Shown here: positions 1-7,201 of the stretch, in pieces | Layout: each line of letters begins with the position of its first letter | How positions within the stretch are numbered: position 1 is the stretch's first letter | Assembly: GCA_005884195.1 (NCBI GenBank) | Contig: VBBP01000061.1 | Coordinates: 1-35,529, forward strand | Direction of reading: 5' to 3' | Length of the DNA: 35,529 bases | From: Candidatus Bathyarchaeota archaeon | Lineage (GTDB): Archaea; Thermoproteota; Bathyarchaeia; 40CM-2-53-6 | Made by a program: the position numbers and the translations under genes | Notes under the pieces: model-generated | Seen by the model: only the letters and a program-made list of their open reading frames with translations | Database searches by the model: none | What the model was told of the DNA's origin: nothing

Positions 1-195
1 CCCGCTCGAGCTGGAGTCCCGAGAGTAGACGGTCTCGAGGAACTGATTGGGCTAACTCAATTATGCGATTCTTCTGAATATCAGTTAGCCGGGTCTCTCC
101 TCGTCCGTCTCTACTTATTCGCATCTAAGAGCCCGCCACGGGTCGTGGGCGTCTTCTCTTTCCGGTATTTCCCCAGTCTCTCCCATGTTCTTTGA
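1..195 (+). CDS. possible 3' end of a gene starting left of the window
   Basis: A reading frame is open from the first base to a TGA, about 64 codons; the other two forward frames close within the first 90 bases. The translation is leucine- and serine-rich (for example LEELIGLTQL near residue 12 and SLLVRLYLFA near residue 33) and looks moderately protein-like. I recognise no family. The next small frame starts with an ATG 8 bases before this stop, the type of overlap seen in archaeal operons. It may be a real C-terminal fragment or simply a chance open frame, and the window edge prevents a decision. Confidence 0.25.
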   Translation, partial: PARAGVPRVDGLEELIGLTQLCDSSEYQLAGSLLVRLYLFASKSPPRVVGVFSFRYFPSLSHVL

Positions 196-304
196 CGTGA
201 CAAGATGGACAGACGAGTTTGAGATTCTCGAGACAATTGTTGCGGCGATTCCGGTCAACATAATGGGACCGACGAGAAAGGCACGCTCAGCCTTCGGAAA
301 GTGA
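185..304 (+). CDS. possible 39-residue small protein
   Basis: An ATG opens a 39-codon frame beginning MFFDVTRWTDEFEILE and ending in a basic tail (TRKARSAFGK). It overlaps the end of the preceding open frame by 11 bases. No Shine-Dalgarno site is obvious. The middle could form an amphipathic helix followed by a hydrophobic stretch (IVAAIPVNIMG). I do not recognise a family. It may instead be the N-terminal relic of a broken gene in the accessory region next to the recombinase. Confidence 0.25.
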   Translation: MFFDVTRWTDEFEILETIVAAIPVNIMGPTRKARSAFGK

Positions 305-328
305 TCGATCCCCGACGTTGGTGTATCA

Positions 329-338
329 ACATATATGT
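329..338 (+). promoter_or_regulatory. TATA-like box ACATATATGT
   Basis: This is a palindromic A/T-rich decamer about 100 bases before the GIY-YIG-like gene. If it is the TATA box, transcription would start near 360 and the perfect hairpin at 367-395 would lie at the very 5' end of the leader RNA. Only the sequence resemblance supports it. Confidence 0.25.
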
Positions 339-366
339 CGTTTCGCCTAAAAATGACCTGTGAATC

Positions 367-395
367 ATTAGTCTTTCCATTACAGAAAGACTAAT
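367..395. repeat. perfect 11-bp inverted repeat (hairpin)
   Basis: ATTAGTCTTTC and GAAAGACTAAT are exact reverse complements separated by the 7-base loop CATTACA. The element lies 40 bases upstream of the GIY-YIG-like start and downstream of a TATA-like palindrome. There is no long T run after it, so it is not a typical archaeal terminator. It could be a leader-RNA structure, an operator, or a recombinase or nuclease recognition site for the two genes that follow. Confidence 0.7.
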
Positions 396-434
396 TTGTG
401 CTTGTCCCTATGTTTCCTCGAGTGCGACACCTTC

Positions 435-752
435 ATGATACATCTTCAGGAAATCGCACCCGAACCAGGAATCTACCTCCTTCATGACAAGGAAGAGCAT
501 ATTCTCTACGTGGACAGGGCGAATAACCTTCGAGTCCGACCTAGACAACATGAAGCCAACTATGATATTGTGAAGCCGTGGATGTGCTTCTTCGACGAGC
601 AATTCGAAAACCTGAATCTTCGAATTAAGGAGGCATCCGATCAAGAGGACGGAGCCCTCAAGACTATGTCAGATCCAAGGCCCTTTGTAAGCTGCTATCA
701 CATTGCAGCCGTGAACTCACTCTGCGAATGCCTGAAGAACCTTGAAGCATGA
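435..752 (+). CDS. GIY-YIG nuclease-like small protein
   Basis: The N-terminal third matches the GIY-YIG endonuclease core: GIY at residues 12-14, YVD in place of YIG at 25-27, then an NLRVRPRQH segment at 31-39 that corresponds to the family's NLxxRxxxH region with its arginine. The total is 105 residues, close to a stand-alone domain. The glycine of YIG is replaced by aspartate and I cannot place the metal-binding glutamate with confidence, so activity is doubtful. The frame extends upstream without a stop to a TTG-like start at 396, but the ATG used here places GIY at the usual distance from the N-terminus. The stop overlaps the recombinase start by 11 bases, so the two are probably co-translated. 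The family serves homing, repair and restriction. Confidence 0.55.
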   Translation: MIHLQEIAPEPGIYLLHDKEEHILYVDRANNLRVRPRQHEANYDIVKPWMCFFDEQFENLNLRIKEASDQEDGALKTMSDPRPFVSCYHIAAVNSLCECLKNLEA

Positions 753-1377
753 GATCGATTTCACGAGCCGGCATCTCGCACGGATTCTTGCCATAACCGA
801 GAAGGAAAACCTAGAACACTTCTGTCTCTTTGGGCTGTATATCGGTTACGGGCTAAGACGCGCCGAGCCCATAGGCGGGGATCAAAAAGGAAATCAGTTG
901 CCCGGCATGATGATTGAGGATATCAAGTGGAAAGATGGATATTTTTGGCTAACTGGAAAGGGGTATGGCCCGACAACTGACAAACCGTGGAGAAGGTCCT
1001 GGGAGTCAATTCCAATCTCTCCTTTGCTATTGGCCCGATTGAAGGAGTTTGTAGGAAAACGAGAAAATGGAAAACTGTTTCAGATTAGCCATCAGACTCC
1101 TAATAATCTCGTGCATAAGTATGCTAAGATAATCGGGATTGAGGACTGGGCTTGTGCTCATCCACATCGGATTCGGCACTGGTTCCACGGAATAATGTCT
1201 AAGAGGCTTGGTGTTTCGGTCTCAGGGCAGCCTTTGAACCAGTTCGAGTTCTACGACATTGAGAGACATGATCGGACTCCCCTGGGTGTAATTGCTAGAT
1301 ATGTTCCGGCTACTCCGCTAGATAGACGGCGGAGCATTGTTGAGAGCGTCCTGGCCGAAGAAGGTATTCCGTTGTGA
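742..1377 (+). CDS. tyrosine recombinase (integrase-like)
   Basis: The 211-residue protein has the layout of a tyrosine recombinase catalytic domain. It shows a first arginine in GLRRAE (residues 37-42), a beta-hairpin lysine in TGKG (K73), HRIRHWF at 142-148 supplying the H-x-x-R box, a candidate late histidine at H176 and a candidate nucleophile Y187 in VIARYV. The separate N-terminal core-binding domain of most integrases is short or missing. Start: TTG, overlapping the upstream gene's TGA. The family cuts and rejoins DNA through a 3'-phosphotyrosine. It may be an integrase of a decayed element, a stand-alone archaeal recombinase, or an Xer-like resolvase. No flanking tRNA attachment site is visible, but paired palindromes follow directly. 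Confidence 0.7.
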   Translation: MKHEIDFTSRHLARILAITEKENLEHFCLFGLYIGYGLRRAEPIGGDQKGNQLPGMMIEDIKWKDGYFWLTGKGYGPTTDKPWRRSWESIPISPLLLARLKEFVGKRENGKLFQISHQTPNNLVHKYAKIIGIEDWACAHPHRIRHWFHGIMSKRLGVSVSGQPLNQFEFYDIERHDRTPLGVIARYVPATPLDRRRSIVESVLAEEGIPL

Positions 1378-1389
1378 GCTTGAAGCTGG

Positions 1390-1431
1390 CTCCAATTTTT
1401 TGGAGATATCAACATCCTCCAAAATTTTGGA
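1390..1431. repeat. two adjacent similar A/T-cored palindromes
   Basis: CTCCAATTTTTTGGAG (6-bp arms, 1390-1405) and TCCAAAATTTTGGA (a perfect 14-bp palindrome, 1418-1431) share the half-site TCCAA and are centred about 27 bases apart. They lie 13 bases after the recombinase stop and between it and a convergent gene. The geometry resembles a recombinase core or tandem operator. A double transcription terminator for the convergent genes is the duller alternative. Confidence 0.6.
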
Positions 1432-1454
1432 AGGCTCAAAAAATCCAAGCTACA

Positions 1455-1898
1455 CTACGTTGTGTAACGCGGCTCGGAACTTCGCAGTCCTTGCTGTTGC
1501 TGCGCTTGCATTTGTTCTGGCGGAAGGCCCATAGGAGGGAGTGGCGGGGGGATCCCCAGGCTCCTCGATAAGAGAATCGCCTCAGCCATCGCAATGCTCG
1601 ATACTGCCTGAATTATCGCGACTGGTGGCGGCTTGTTCTGTTTGTGCTCACCTATCATCTTAGAGATCTCTTCTCTTTCGCCGATCACTTGCGCCCGGCC
1701 TTTGACGCTGAGCTGTGCAATCGACGGACTATAGTTCACCGTGAAAACAAAGGGAGCGTCAGCTGTGGACTCATTTTTCATCTCTAGTCCGACGATATTG
1801 ATGTTAACAGCGATCTGGACTTGAGGCGGTAATTGCGAGTCTTGGCCCCAGAAACGTTCACCAGTAAGACTCGTAACTTGCACGGTCACTCTTAACAT
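1455..1898 (-). CDS. conserved hypothetical protein, possibly SecB-like
   Basis: This 147-residue protein has an N-terminal half rich in alternating beta-strand patterns (VQIAVNINIVGLEMKN, residues 27-42) followed by a predicted strand (APFVFTVNY). A helical stretch (IIQAVSSIAMAEAILLSRSL) leads into a proline- and glutamine-rich tail, probably disordered. The strand-strand-helix order and the isolated N-terminal sheet recall the archaeal SecB-like family typified by a Methanocaldococcus protein, but this is a weak pattern match. It lies 38 bases downstream of the AbrB-like gene on the same strand and is probably co-transcribed. It is convergent with the recombinase. Confidence 0.5.
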   Translation of the reverse strand: MLRVTVQVTSLTGERFWGQDSQLPPQVQIAVNINIVGLEMKNESTADAPFVFTVNYSPSIAQLSVKGRAQVIGEREEISKMIGEHKQNKPPPVAIIQAVSSIAMAEAILLSRSLGIPPPLPPMGLPPEQMQAQQQQGLRSSEPRYTT

Positions 1899-1936
1899 TC
1901 GGCTCGCAACGCAAGACGGGTCGGGTCCCTGAGGTA

Positions 1937-2218
1937 TTATGGTTTCTGCCGGGCATCTCCAGTCCCAGATATCTGGAGAATGCTTTTCTGAGCCTTCTGA
2001 ACGATCAACTTACGGCCATCAACTCGAATAACGAGTAAATCTCCTTCTTTGAATGGAAAACTAGAGTCATCGGTCAGTTTTGTCGGCAAATATATTCGCG
2101 GAGATCTGTATTGTGTACCCTCAGATCGAGCTGGCTTCTTTGCGACGGCGAATCTAGTTAGGATTTTCTTAACCAATTTGCTAAGCCTTAACGGGTTGAA
2201 TAGTTGACGTATTTGCAT
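1937..2218 (-). CDS. AbrB/SpoVT-like swapped-hairpin protein
   Basis: Residues 43-77 fit a SpoVT-AbrB swapped-hairpin barrel. RIYLPTKLTDDSSFPFKEGD corresponds to the family's strand, proline turn and 'F.eGD.v.v' loop, followed by LLVIRVDGRKLIVQKA. The N-terminal 40 residues are basic (KLVKKILTRFAVAKKPARS), unlike antitoxins where the barrel is at the start, so the tail may add DNA contact. The family includes transition-state regulators and antitoxin DNA-binding domains; no toxin gene is recognisable beside it. It is divergent from the HD-domain gene, with only 55 bases between starts, so it may control that promoter or its own. Confidence 0.6.
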   Translation of the reverse strand: MQIRQLFNPLRLSKLVKKILTRFAVAKKPARSEGTQYRSPRIYLPTKLTDDSSFPFKEGDLLVIRVDGRKLIVQKAQKSILQISGTGDARQKP

Positions 2219-2259
2219 TGTGAAGAGTTTTTAGGCATTGCGGTAATACTCGCGACCCA

Positions 2260-2265
2260 GGAGGG
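2260..2265 (+). promoter_or_regulatory. Shine-Dalgarno site deciding a TTG start
   Basis: GGAGGG ends eight bases before a TTG codon. No ATG or GTG occurs nearby in the reading frame of the HD-domain gene, so this site fixes the start at TTG. It is one of the few strong ribosome sites in the window. Confidence 0.6.
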
Positions 2266-2273
2266 AGTACGCT

Positions 2274-2822
2274 TTGGACCAGCTTGTCCGATTTTGGGAA
2301 TTCGCTGCAAGACTAAAGGCGGAACAGCGGAAGGGCTGGCTGAACAAACTTCGTCTTCAAAGAACTGAGTCGGTGGCCGATCACTCTTTTGCATTATCAC
2401 TTCTCTGCTTATTCGAAGGCGAAAGACGAGGCTACAACGTGGAAAGACTGCTAAAGCTCGCCTTATTGCACGATTTGGAAGAAGCGATTACTGGAGATTT
2501 GACTCCCCAGGACAAGGAGTCGAGGGGCGAAAATATCGTCATGGTTCAGAAAATCGCTGCCCGCGAACAATTGCTTTCCTACTTTCCAAAGGAGAATCAG
2601 AGAGTGTATCGGGAATTATGGTCGGAGCTGGAGAACGAGAAAAGCAAAGAAGCACAGCTAGTTCACGAACTCGATAAGCTGGAAATGGCCCTACAGGCGA
2701 AGGAATATGCTAAGGGAGGCATTGAAACGACGAAACTCAAAGAGTTCTACGAATCTTCCAAGGCGGCAATCAGAGATCCGAAGCTAAAGCGGCTTTTGGA
2801 CGAAATTTTGTCTCCGAAGTAA
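2274..2822 (+). CDS. HD-domain 5'-deoxynucleotidase (YfbR/HDDC2 type)
   Basis: The protein is predicted to remove phosphate from deoxynucleoside 5'-monophosphates in the cytosol. The HD metal site is complete: H37 in VADHSF, H66-D67 in ALLHDLEEA and D134 in HELDKLEMALQA. The 182-residue length and the spacing of these motifs fit the YfbR/HDDC2 family. The C-terminal 70 residues are charged and helical. It starts at TTG behind a strong Shine-Dalgarno site. Its convergent neighbour is a dCTP deaminase, so the pair may tune dCMP, dUMP and dTMP pools. The exact substrate cannot be read from sequence; other HD phosphohydrolases remain possible. Confidence 0.8.
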   Translation: MDQLVRFWEFAARLKAEQRKGWLNKLRLQRTESVADHSFALSLLCLFEGERRGYNVERLLKLALLHDLEEAITGDLTPQDKESRGENIVMVQKIAAREQLLSYFPKENQRVYRELWSELENEKSKEAQLVHELDKLEMALQAKEYAKGGIETTKLKEFYESSKAAIRDPKLKRLLDEILSPK

Positions 2823-2886
2823 GTGCAGAACCAGCCGGACCGCGCCGACAATGGACAATGACTCCAGTTTATTCGACACCGCGCGA

Positions 2887-3423
2887 CTAGATTTGAGTGA
2901 CCACAGCAACCCGAGCCTGAGCCGCTTTCGTTAGGTACTCTTTGGGAAACAGAGTCTTGAAGTCTCTCGCCAGGATCGACATGTATTCCCCGATTTCATC
3001 TTCACTCATGAATTGGAACATGTAACCCCCGTTGTAAGGCGAAGCTTCTCCCTCGCGCTTCATGAACTCAATATGCATCAGCGGGTCGCCCCTCCTGATC
3101 GTTATTGGCTGTCGCTCGTTGCTGAGGTTAACTAGCTCGAGGGCAAGGCGTCCTATGAAGCCGCTGTGGACTTTTGCCGCGTTCAGAAAGGAGAGACCCA
3201 TTCTCCCGTACTTGCTTTTAGCGGTGAGATGGGCCACGAATTCCGGGGGCGTGAACACGACCTCGTTAGAGACGAGGTTCTGGTGTTCCAGATAATGAAG
3301 CGTCCTTTCCTCCCTAACAGTAAGGACGTAGCCGTCTCCGTCTAGGAGTCCATAGTCGAACGGATGAACGCACTTGTGAGCCTTAATCAGGCTAACGAGT
3401 TGGTTTTTGCCGATCACACACAT
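2887..3423 (-). CDS. dcd: dCTP deaminase / dUTPase-like protein
   Basis: The protein belongs to the dCTP deaminase and dUTPase trimeric fold, which supplies dUMP for thymidylate synthesis. Visible signatures are KSKYGRMGL (residues 69-77), in place of the usual serine-rich SSxGRxGL loop, then HSGFIGRLALELVN (86-99) with the presumed catalytic glutamate E96 and the usual core RRGDPLMHIEF. A tyrosine-rich C-terminal loop (YNGGYMFQ) follows. The length of 178 matches archaeal Dcd. The first ATG is followed two codons later by GTG, and either may be used. The altered serine loop leaves room for dUTPase or bifunctional activity. Confidence 0.8.
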   Translation of the reverse strand: MCVIGKNQLVSLIKAHKCVHPFDYGLLDGDGYVLTVREERTLHYLEHQNLVSNEVVFTPPEFVAHLTAKSKYGRMGLSFLNAAKVHSGFIGRLALELVNLSNERQPITIRRGDPLMHIEFMKREGEASPYNGGYMFQFMSEDEIGEYMSILARDFKTLFPKEYLTKAAQARVAVVTQI

Positions 3424-3470
3424 GCAAATCGCTCATTAAATGGTCGAATTTGATGGTTTCGGTAGAGTCG

Positions 3471-3995
3471 TCAGACCACCGACGTCTGGACGACTTGAAT
3501 CGAGAGGGCTGCTGGATTTGCCAGTACAAGTGAATCATCGAAGCTTACCAGTAACAGAACGTCTCCAAAGCCATTCGGAGGGATTGGAAGGGTGAAGTTT
3601 GCCCTCAATGTCGGGGTATTTGACAGGGACACATGAGTTCCGCCGATTATCGCGGTCGAATTTGTCATGAGCAACCGAATTGCATCGTATCTACCTGACG
3701 TTATCTGTGCGGAGGCCACGATTTGTGGCAAGAACTGAGTTGGGATGGGTATCAGATCTATGGTTGGCGTTGTCTCAGTGACGTTAACCCATCCCGCACT
3801 GGATCCGAACCCGTACGTATGGAATTGTAAACTCGTGAACTTGACGTAAAGATGGTCAATTACGCCGGGCGAAGTCAGTCCATAGATGTGAACCTTGATG
3901 ATGCCCTGGGTAATCGAGGGCGCAAGGGCAATGACCAGTACGACGACGAGCACTGCAACAAATATCACTCGTCGCCATCCAGGATATGGATACAT
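3471..3995 (-). CDS. exported DUF4382-like protein
   Basis: A hydrophobic segment at residues 8-30 (VIFVAVLVVVLVIALAPSIT) preceded by a basic residue pair marks a signal peptide or membrane anchor. The remaining 145 residues are rich in beta strands, serine, threonine and potential glycosylation sites, and contain YDAIRLLMTNS, which resembles the 'Y..irL.i..' core of DUF4382 surface proteins. It is probably anchored outside the membrane. Function is unknown. It is a single gene with its own TATA box; the convergent and divergent neighbours give no clue. Confidence 0.6.
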   Translation of the reverse strand: MYPYPGWRRVIFVAVLVVVLVIALAPSITQGIIKVHIYGLTSPGVIDHLYVKFTSLQFHTYGFGSSAGWVNVTETTPTIDLIPIPTQFLPQIVASAQITSGRYDAIRLLMTNSTAIIGGTHVSLSNTPTLRANFTLPIPPNGFGDVLLLVSFDDSLVLANPAALSIQVVQTSVV

Positions 3996-4025
3996 TGGTA
4001 TTGTTGCGCTTGGGAGGCAACACTG

Positions 4026-4034
4026 CTATTTAAC
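4026..4034 (-). promoter_or_regulatory. TATA box for the DUF4382-like gene
   Basis: On the minus strand the sequence reads GTTAAATAG, 31-39 bases before the ATG. That distance would put the transcription start within about ten bases of the start codon, a nearly leaderless transcript. Confidence 0.45.
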
Positions 4035-4391
4035 AACCAGCAAGCAATGGCGTTCAAGCCTAGCGTCTACTGGGCGCCGGTCCTCGGCCCGTGAAGAAAA
4101 GGTTCATCAGAAGATTCTCGTAGAAGAGACCGGCATACCCGAAGAATTTCGACAGTATCTCTTTTAGACGAGCCTTTGAGAAATTATTGTGAAATGGTTC
4201 AGATTGGGGATGGGTCACACTCAGAATGTTCCGGAACCTCCCCGAATGATTGCAACTCGGAACTACAGACGTAACAGCTATCCTTCAAAACCGCCAGCTT
4301 TCTCGGTGAAGCCAAATTGAGGGGAAACACGGCTCATGGACTACCCTATCCCGCCTCGTGATGGGGACGTAGGAGACAAAAGGAACCTATC
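4035..4391. other. gap with one coding-like fragment
   Basis: No complete gene is supported here. On the plus strand a frame ending in TAG at 4165-4167 reads REEKVHQKILVEETGIPEEF before a short tail. That looks like genuine acidic helical protein, but it has no ATG, GTG or TTG close to its coding-like part. It may be the last exon-like remnant of a decayed gene. The rest (4168-4391) holds nothing I recognise; no tRNA or clear TATA box for the carbamate kinase was found. Confidence 0.35.
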
Positions 4392-5375
4392 ATGCTTCAC
4401 CCGACCTTCGAAGGGACGAAACGTTTGCTGAGTCGAGCTCCAATTACAGTTCTTGCTCTCGGCGGGAATGCAATTCTTCAGCGTGGCCAAAGGGGGACCT
4501 TTCAGGAACAATATGAAAACGTAAGGTCGACCATGGCTCAGATAGCGGCTCTTCTTAACGACGGGTTCAGAGTTGTCATCGTCCATGGAAATGGTCCCCA
4601 GATTGGTGCAACTGTCATCAGGCACGAGCTCGGCCAGGCGAAGGTGCCGCCTTTGCCACTTCAGGCCTGCGGTGCGGAAACTCAAGGTTTCCTAGGCTAC
4701 ATTATTCAACAGTCCCTTCGAGACGAGTTAACTAAGCTTAGGCTCAAGAGATCAGTTGCAACGATTATCACCCAGGTTATCGTAGACCAGAGCGATCCTG
4801 CTTTCAAGCATCCGTCAAAACCCATCGGTCCATTCTACACGAAGGAACAGAGAGAAACCTTGCTGAAAGACAGGAGCGACCTCGTCATTGAGGAAGACTC
4901 TGGCAGGGGATATAGAAGATTCGTTCCGTCACCTGATCCCAAAGCAGTAGTAGAGGATGATGCCATCAGAGTTCTCATTGACGATGAGTCGGTGGTCATC
5001 GCTTGCGGAGGAGGAGGGATACCCGTCATAAGGCAAGGGACACGCCTTCAGGGAGTAGAAGCCGTAATCGACAAAGACTTAGCTGCTGAAAGACTGGCCA
5101 CATCGATTCATGCAGAGAGCCTTGTCATACTAACTGACGTTGACGGCGTCTACCTTGATTACGGAAAACCGAACCAGCGATTACTCTCGAACATCAGTCC
5201 ACATGAGCTTGAGACCTATGCCAAAAAGGGATATTTCGCCAAAGGAAGCATGGGACCGAAGGTGGAAGCTGCAATCAGGTTTCTCCGAAACGGGGGAAAG
5301 AGAGCGGTGATAGCAAACCTCGGAGACCTGGGAGCAGCCATCAAGGGATCTGCTGGAACACAAGTAAGAAATTAA
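4392..5375 (+). CDS. arcC: carbamate kinase
   Basis: Carbamate kinase reversibly transfers phosphate between carbamoyl phosphate and ADP, giving ATP or feeding carbamoyl phosphate into pyrimidine and arginine synthesis. Amino-acid-kinase motifs are clear: VLALGGNAIL (residues 20-29), VIVHGNGPQIG (62-72), VIACGGGGIPV, the inserted KPIGPFYT loop specific to carbamate kinases, VIDKDLAAERLA, and ILTDVDGVY near the C-terminus. The 327-residue length is slightly over the usual 310, owing to about 15 extra N-terminal residues. An internal start would trim this. DNA ligase follows 40 bases later in the same direction. The agmatinase a few kilobases away also belongs to nitrogen metabolism. Confidence 0.93.
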   Translation: MLHPTFEGTKRLLSRAPITVLALGGNAILQRGQRGTFQEQYENVRSTMAQIAALLNDGFRVVIVHGNGPQIGATVIRHELGQAKVPPLPLQACGAETQGFLGYIIQQSLRDELTKLRLKRSVATIITQVIVDQSDPAFKHPSKPIGPFYTKEQRETLLKDRSDLVIEEDSGRGYRRFVPSPDPKAVVEDDAIRVLIDDESVVIACGGGGIPVIRQGTRLQGVEAVIDKDLAAERLATSIHAESLVILTDVDGVYLDYGKPNQRLLSNISPHELETYAKKGYFAKGSMGPKVEAAIRFLRNGGKRAVIANLGDLGAAIKGSAGTQVRN

Positions 5376-5415
5376 GAGCTTCCAATCTTCACCACCATCG
5401 AGCTGTTTCTGCACT

Positions 5416-7200
5416 ATGCTCTATTCGCGAATTGTCGAGACGTACGCTAAGATCGAGGCGACCGCGAAAAGGCTTGAGATAACCAGTTTTCTCGTCGAGC
5501 TCATTCAGGATACTCCCCATTCAATTCTAGACAAGGTGGTGTACTTGACTCAAGGAAAGCTGTATCCGGATTTTCTCGGGATTGAACTCGGAGTCGCAGA
5601 GAAGCTGCTCTTCCGTATTCTCGCAAAAGTAACTGGACAAACCGAGGCGAAGGTTACAACCATTTACAAGAAGTTGGGCGATCTAGGAACAGTTGCTGAG
5701 GAACTCCTCAAAGACAAAACCCAGGCGTCCTTTCAAAGGGACGCCCTCACTGTGGAAGAAGTCTACAAAATCTTCGACGTGATAGCACACGAGGCAGGCC
5801 AGGGCTCTGTCGACTCCAAGCTCAGGCATATGACTGGTCTCTTGGGAAAAGCTTCTGCCAGCGAAGCCAAGTACCTCACGCGAATGGCTCTCGGCCGCCT
5901 ACGGCTTGGAGTAGCTGACATGACAATTCTCGACGCGCTCGCGATTTCCTTAGGAGGGGGAAAGGATTCTAGGCCTCTTCTAGAGCGTGCTTACAATCGA
6001 TCGTCAGACCTCGGTTACGTCGCTAGAACTCTCGCAACTGGAGGCATGAAAGCAATCGAATCGCTCAAGGTTACTGTCGGGAGGCCTATCCGGCCAATGC
6101 TCGCCGGACGGCTTTCCGACGCGCAGGCGATTATGGTCAAGATGAACGGCGAGTGTGCGGCGGAGTACAAGTACGATGGATTAAGAATCCAGGCACACAT
6201 ATCCGGTGCCGAAGTCACACTCTTTTCCCGACGCCTTGAGAACATCACTGACCAATTCCCAGATGTTCAACGGCTGCTGAAGAATAACATAAAGGCAAAC
6301 GGAGTAATTCTTGAAGGAGAAGCTGTCCCTGTTGACTCGTCTACCGGTGAACTTCTACCGTTCCAGCTGATCTCGCAACGTCGGGGCAGAAAATATGAGC
6401 TTGATAAAACGATCGAGGAGATACCCGTTGCTTTCTTTCCTTTTGATCTCCTCTACGCTGACATGATTGACTATACAGATAGTCTCTATCTTGAAAGACG
6501 CGAACGGCTTCGAGAGCTTATCCCTAGGAATGGAAAAACTGAGCTCTCGCGGCAGAAAATTTGCAATGATCCCAGGCAACTCGATGACTTCATGCAGCAG
6601 GCGGTGGCAGACGGATGCGAAGGCTTGATGATCAAGTCGACCGGTCCCGACTCAACCTACAAGGCCGGAGCTAGAGGATGGACTTGGATCAAGTACAAGC
6701 GTGAATACAAGTCGGAAATGCAAGACAGCGTCGATCTCGCGGCGGTGGGGGCGTTCGCGGGTAGAGGACGACGAGGAGGAACCTATGGTGCCCTGCTTCT
6801 CGCAGCCTATGACAAGAACGAGGACATGTTCAGAACCGTCTGCAAGTGTGGCTCAGGATTTACTGATGAAGACTTGAACAAACTACCCAAGCTGCTCGAG
6901 AAGTATCGAATAGATCATCGACATCCGAGGGTCGATTCTAAGATTGAACCGGACGCATGGTTCATTCCAGGACTTGTCCTCGAGATAGTTGGAGCAGAAA
7001 TCACTCTGAGTCCAATACACACCAGTGGAATGAACAGCATCAGGCAGGGTGCTGGTCTGGCCGTGAGATTTCCACGGTTTACCGGGAAATATCGGGAGGA
7101 CAAGTCACCTGAAGACTGCACGACCACTGATGAAGTGGTTGAGATGTACCGGGCTCAGCTGAAGAAGGTTTCAGAGAGGCTCACCACGGAAGCAACCTAG
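5416..7200 (+). CDS. lig: ATP-dependent DNA ligase, archaeal replicative type
   Basis: The enzyme seals nicks during replication and repair. Domains in order are an N-terminal DNA-binding domain (about 1-215), a nucleotidyltransferase domain with the adenylation lysine K252 in YKYDGLRIQAH and further motifs ILEGEAVP, FPFDLLY and EGLMIKS, motif V GWTWIKYKREY, and a C-terminal OB domain. The total of 594 residues is typical of archaeal LigI-like enzymes, so this is the replicative ligase rather than a short NHEJ-only enzyme. The stop is followed after one base by a primase-like gene, implying co-transcription. The start ATG has no visible Shine-Dalgarno site. Confidence 0.95.
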   Translation: MLYSRIVETYAKIEATAKRLEITSFLVELIQDTPHSILDKVVYLTQGKLYPDFLGIELGVAEKLLFRILAKVTGQTEAKVTTIYKKLGDLGTVAEELLKDKTQASFQRDALTVEEVYKIFDVIAHEAGQGSVDSKLRHMTGLLGKASASEAKYLTRMALGRLRLGVADMTILDALAISLGGGKDSRPLLERAYNRSSDLGYVARTLATGGMKAIESLKVTVGRPIRPMLAGRLSDAQAIMVKMNGECAAEYKYDGLRIQAHISGAEVTLFSRRLENITDQFPDVQRLLKNNIKANGVILEGEAVPVDSSTGELLPFQLISQRRGRKYELDKTIEEIPVAFFPFDLLYADMIDYTDSLYLERRERLRELIPRNGKTELSRQKICNDPRQLDDFMQQAVADGCEGLMIKSTGPDSTYKAGARGWTWIKYKREYKSEMQDSVDLAAVGAFAGRGRRGGTYGALLLAAYDKNEDMFRTVCKCGSGFTDEDLNKLPKLLEKYRIDHRHPRVDSKIEPDAWFIPGLVLEIVGAEITLSPIHTSGMNSIRQGAGLAVRFPRFTGKYREDKSPEDCTTTDEVVEMYRAQLKKVSERLTTEAT

Positions 7201-7201
7201 C

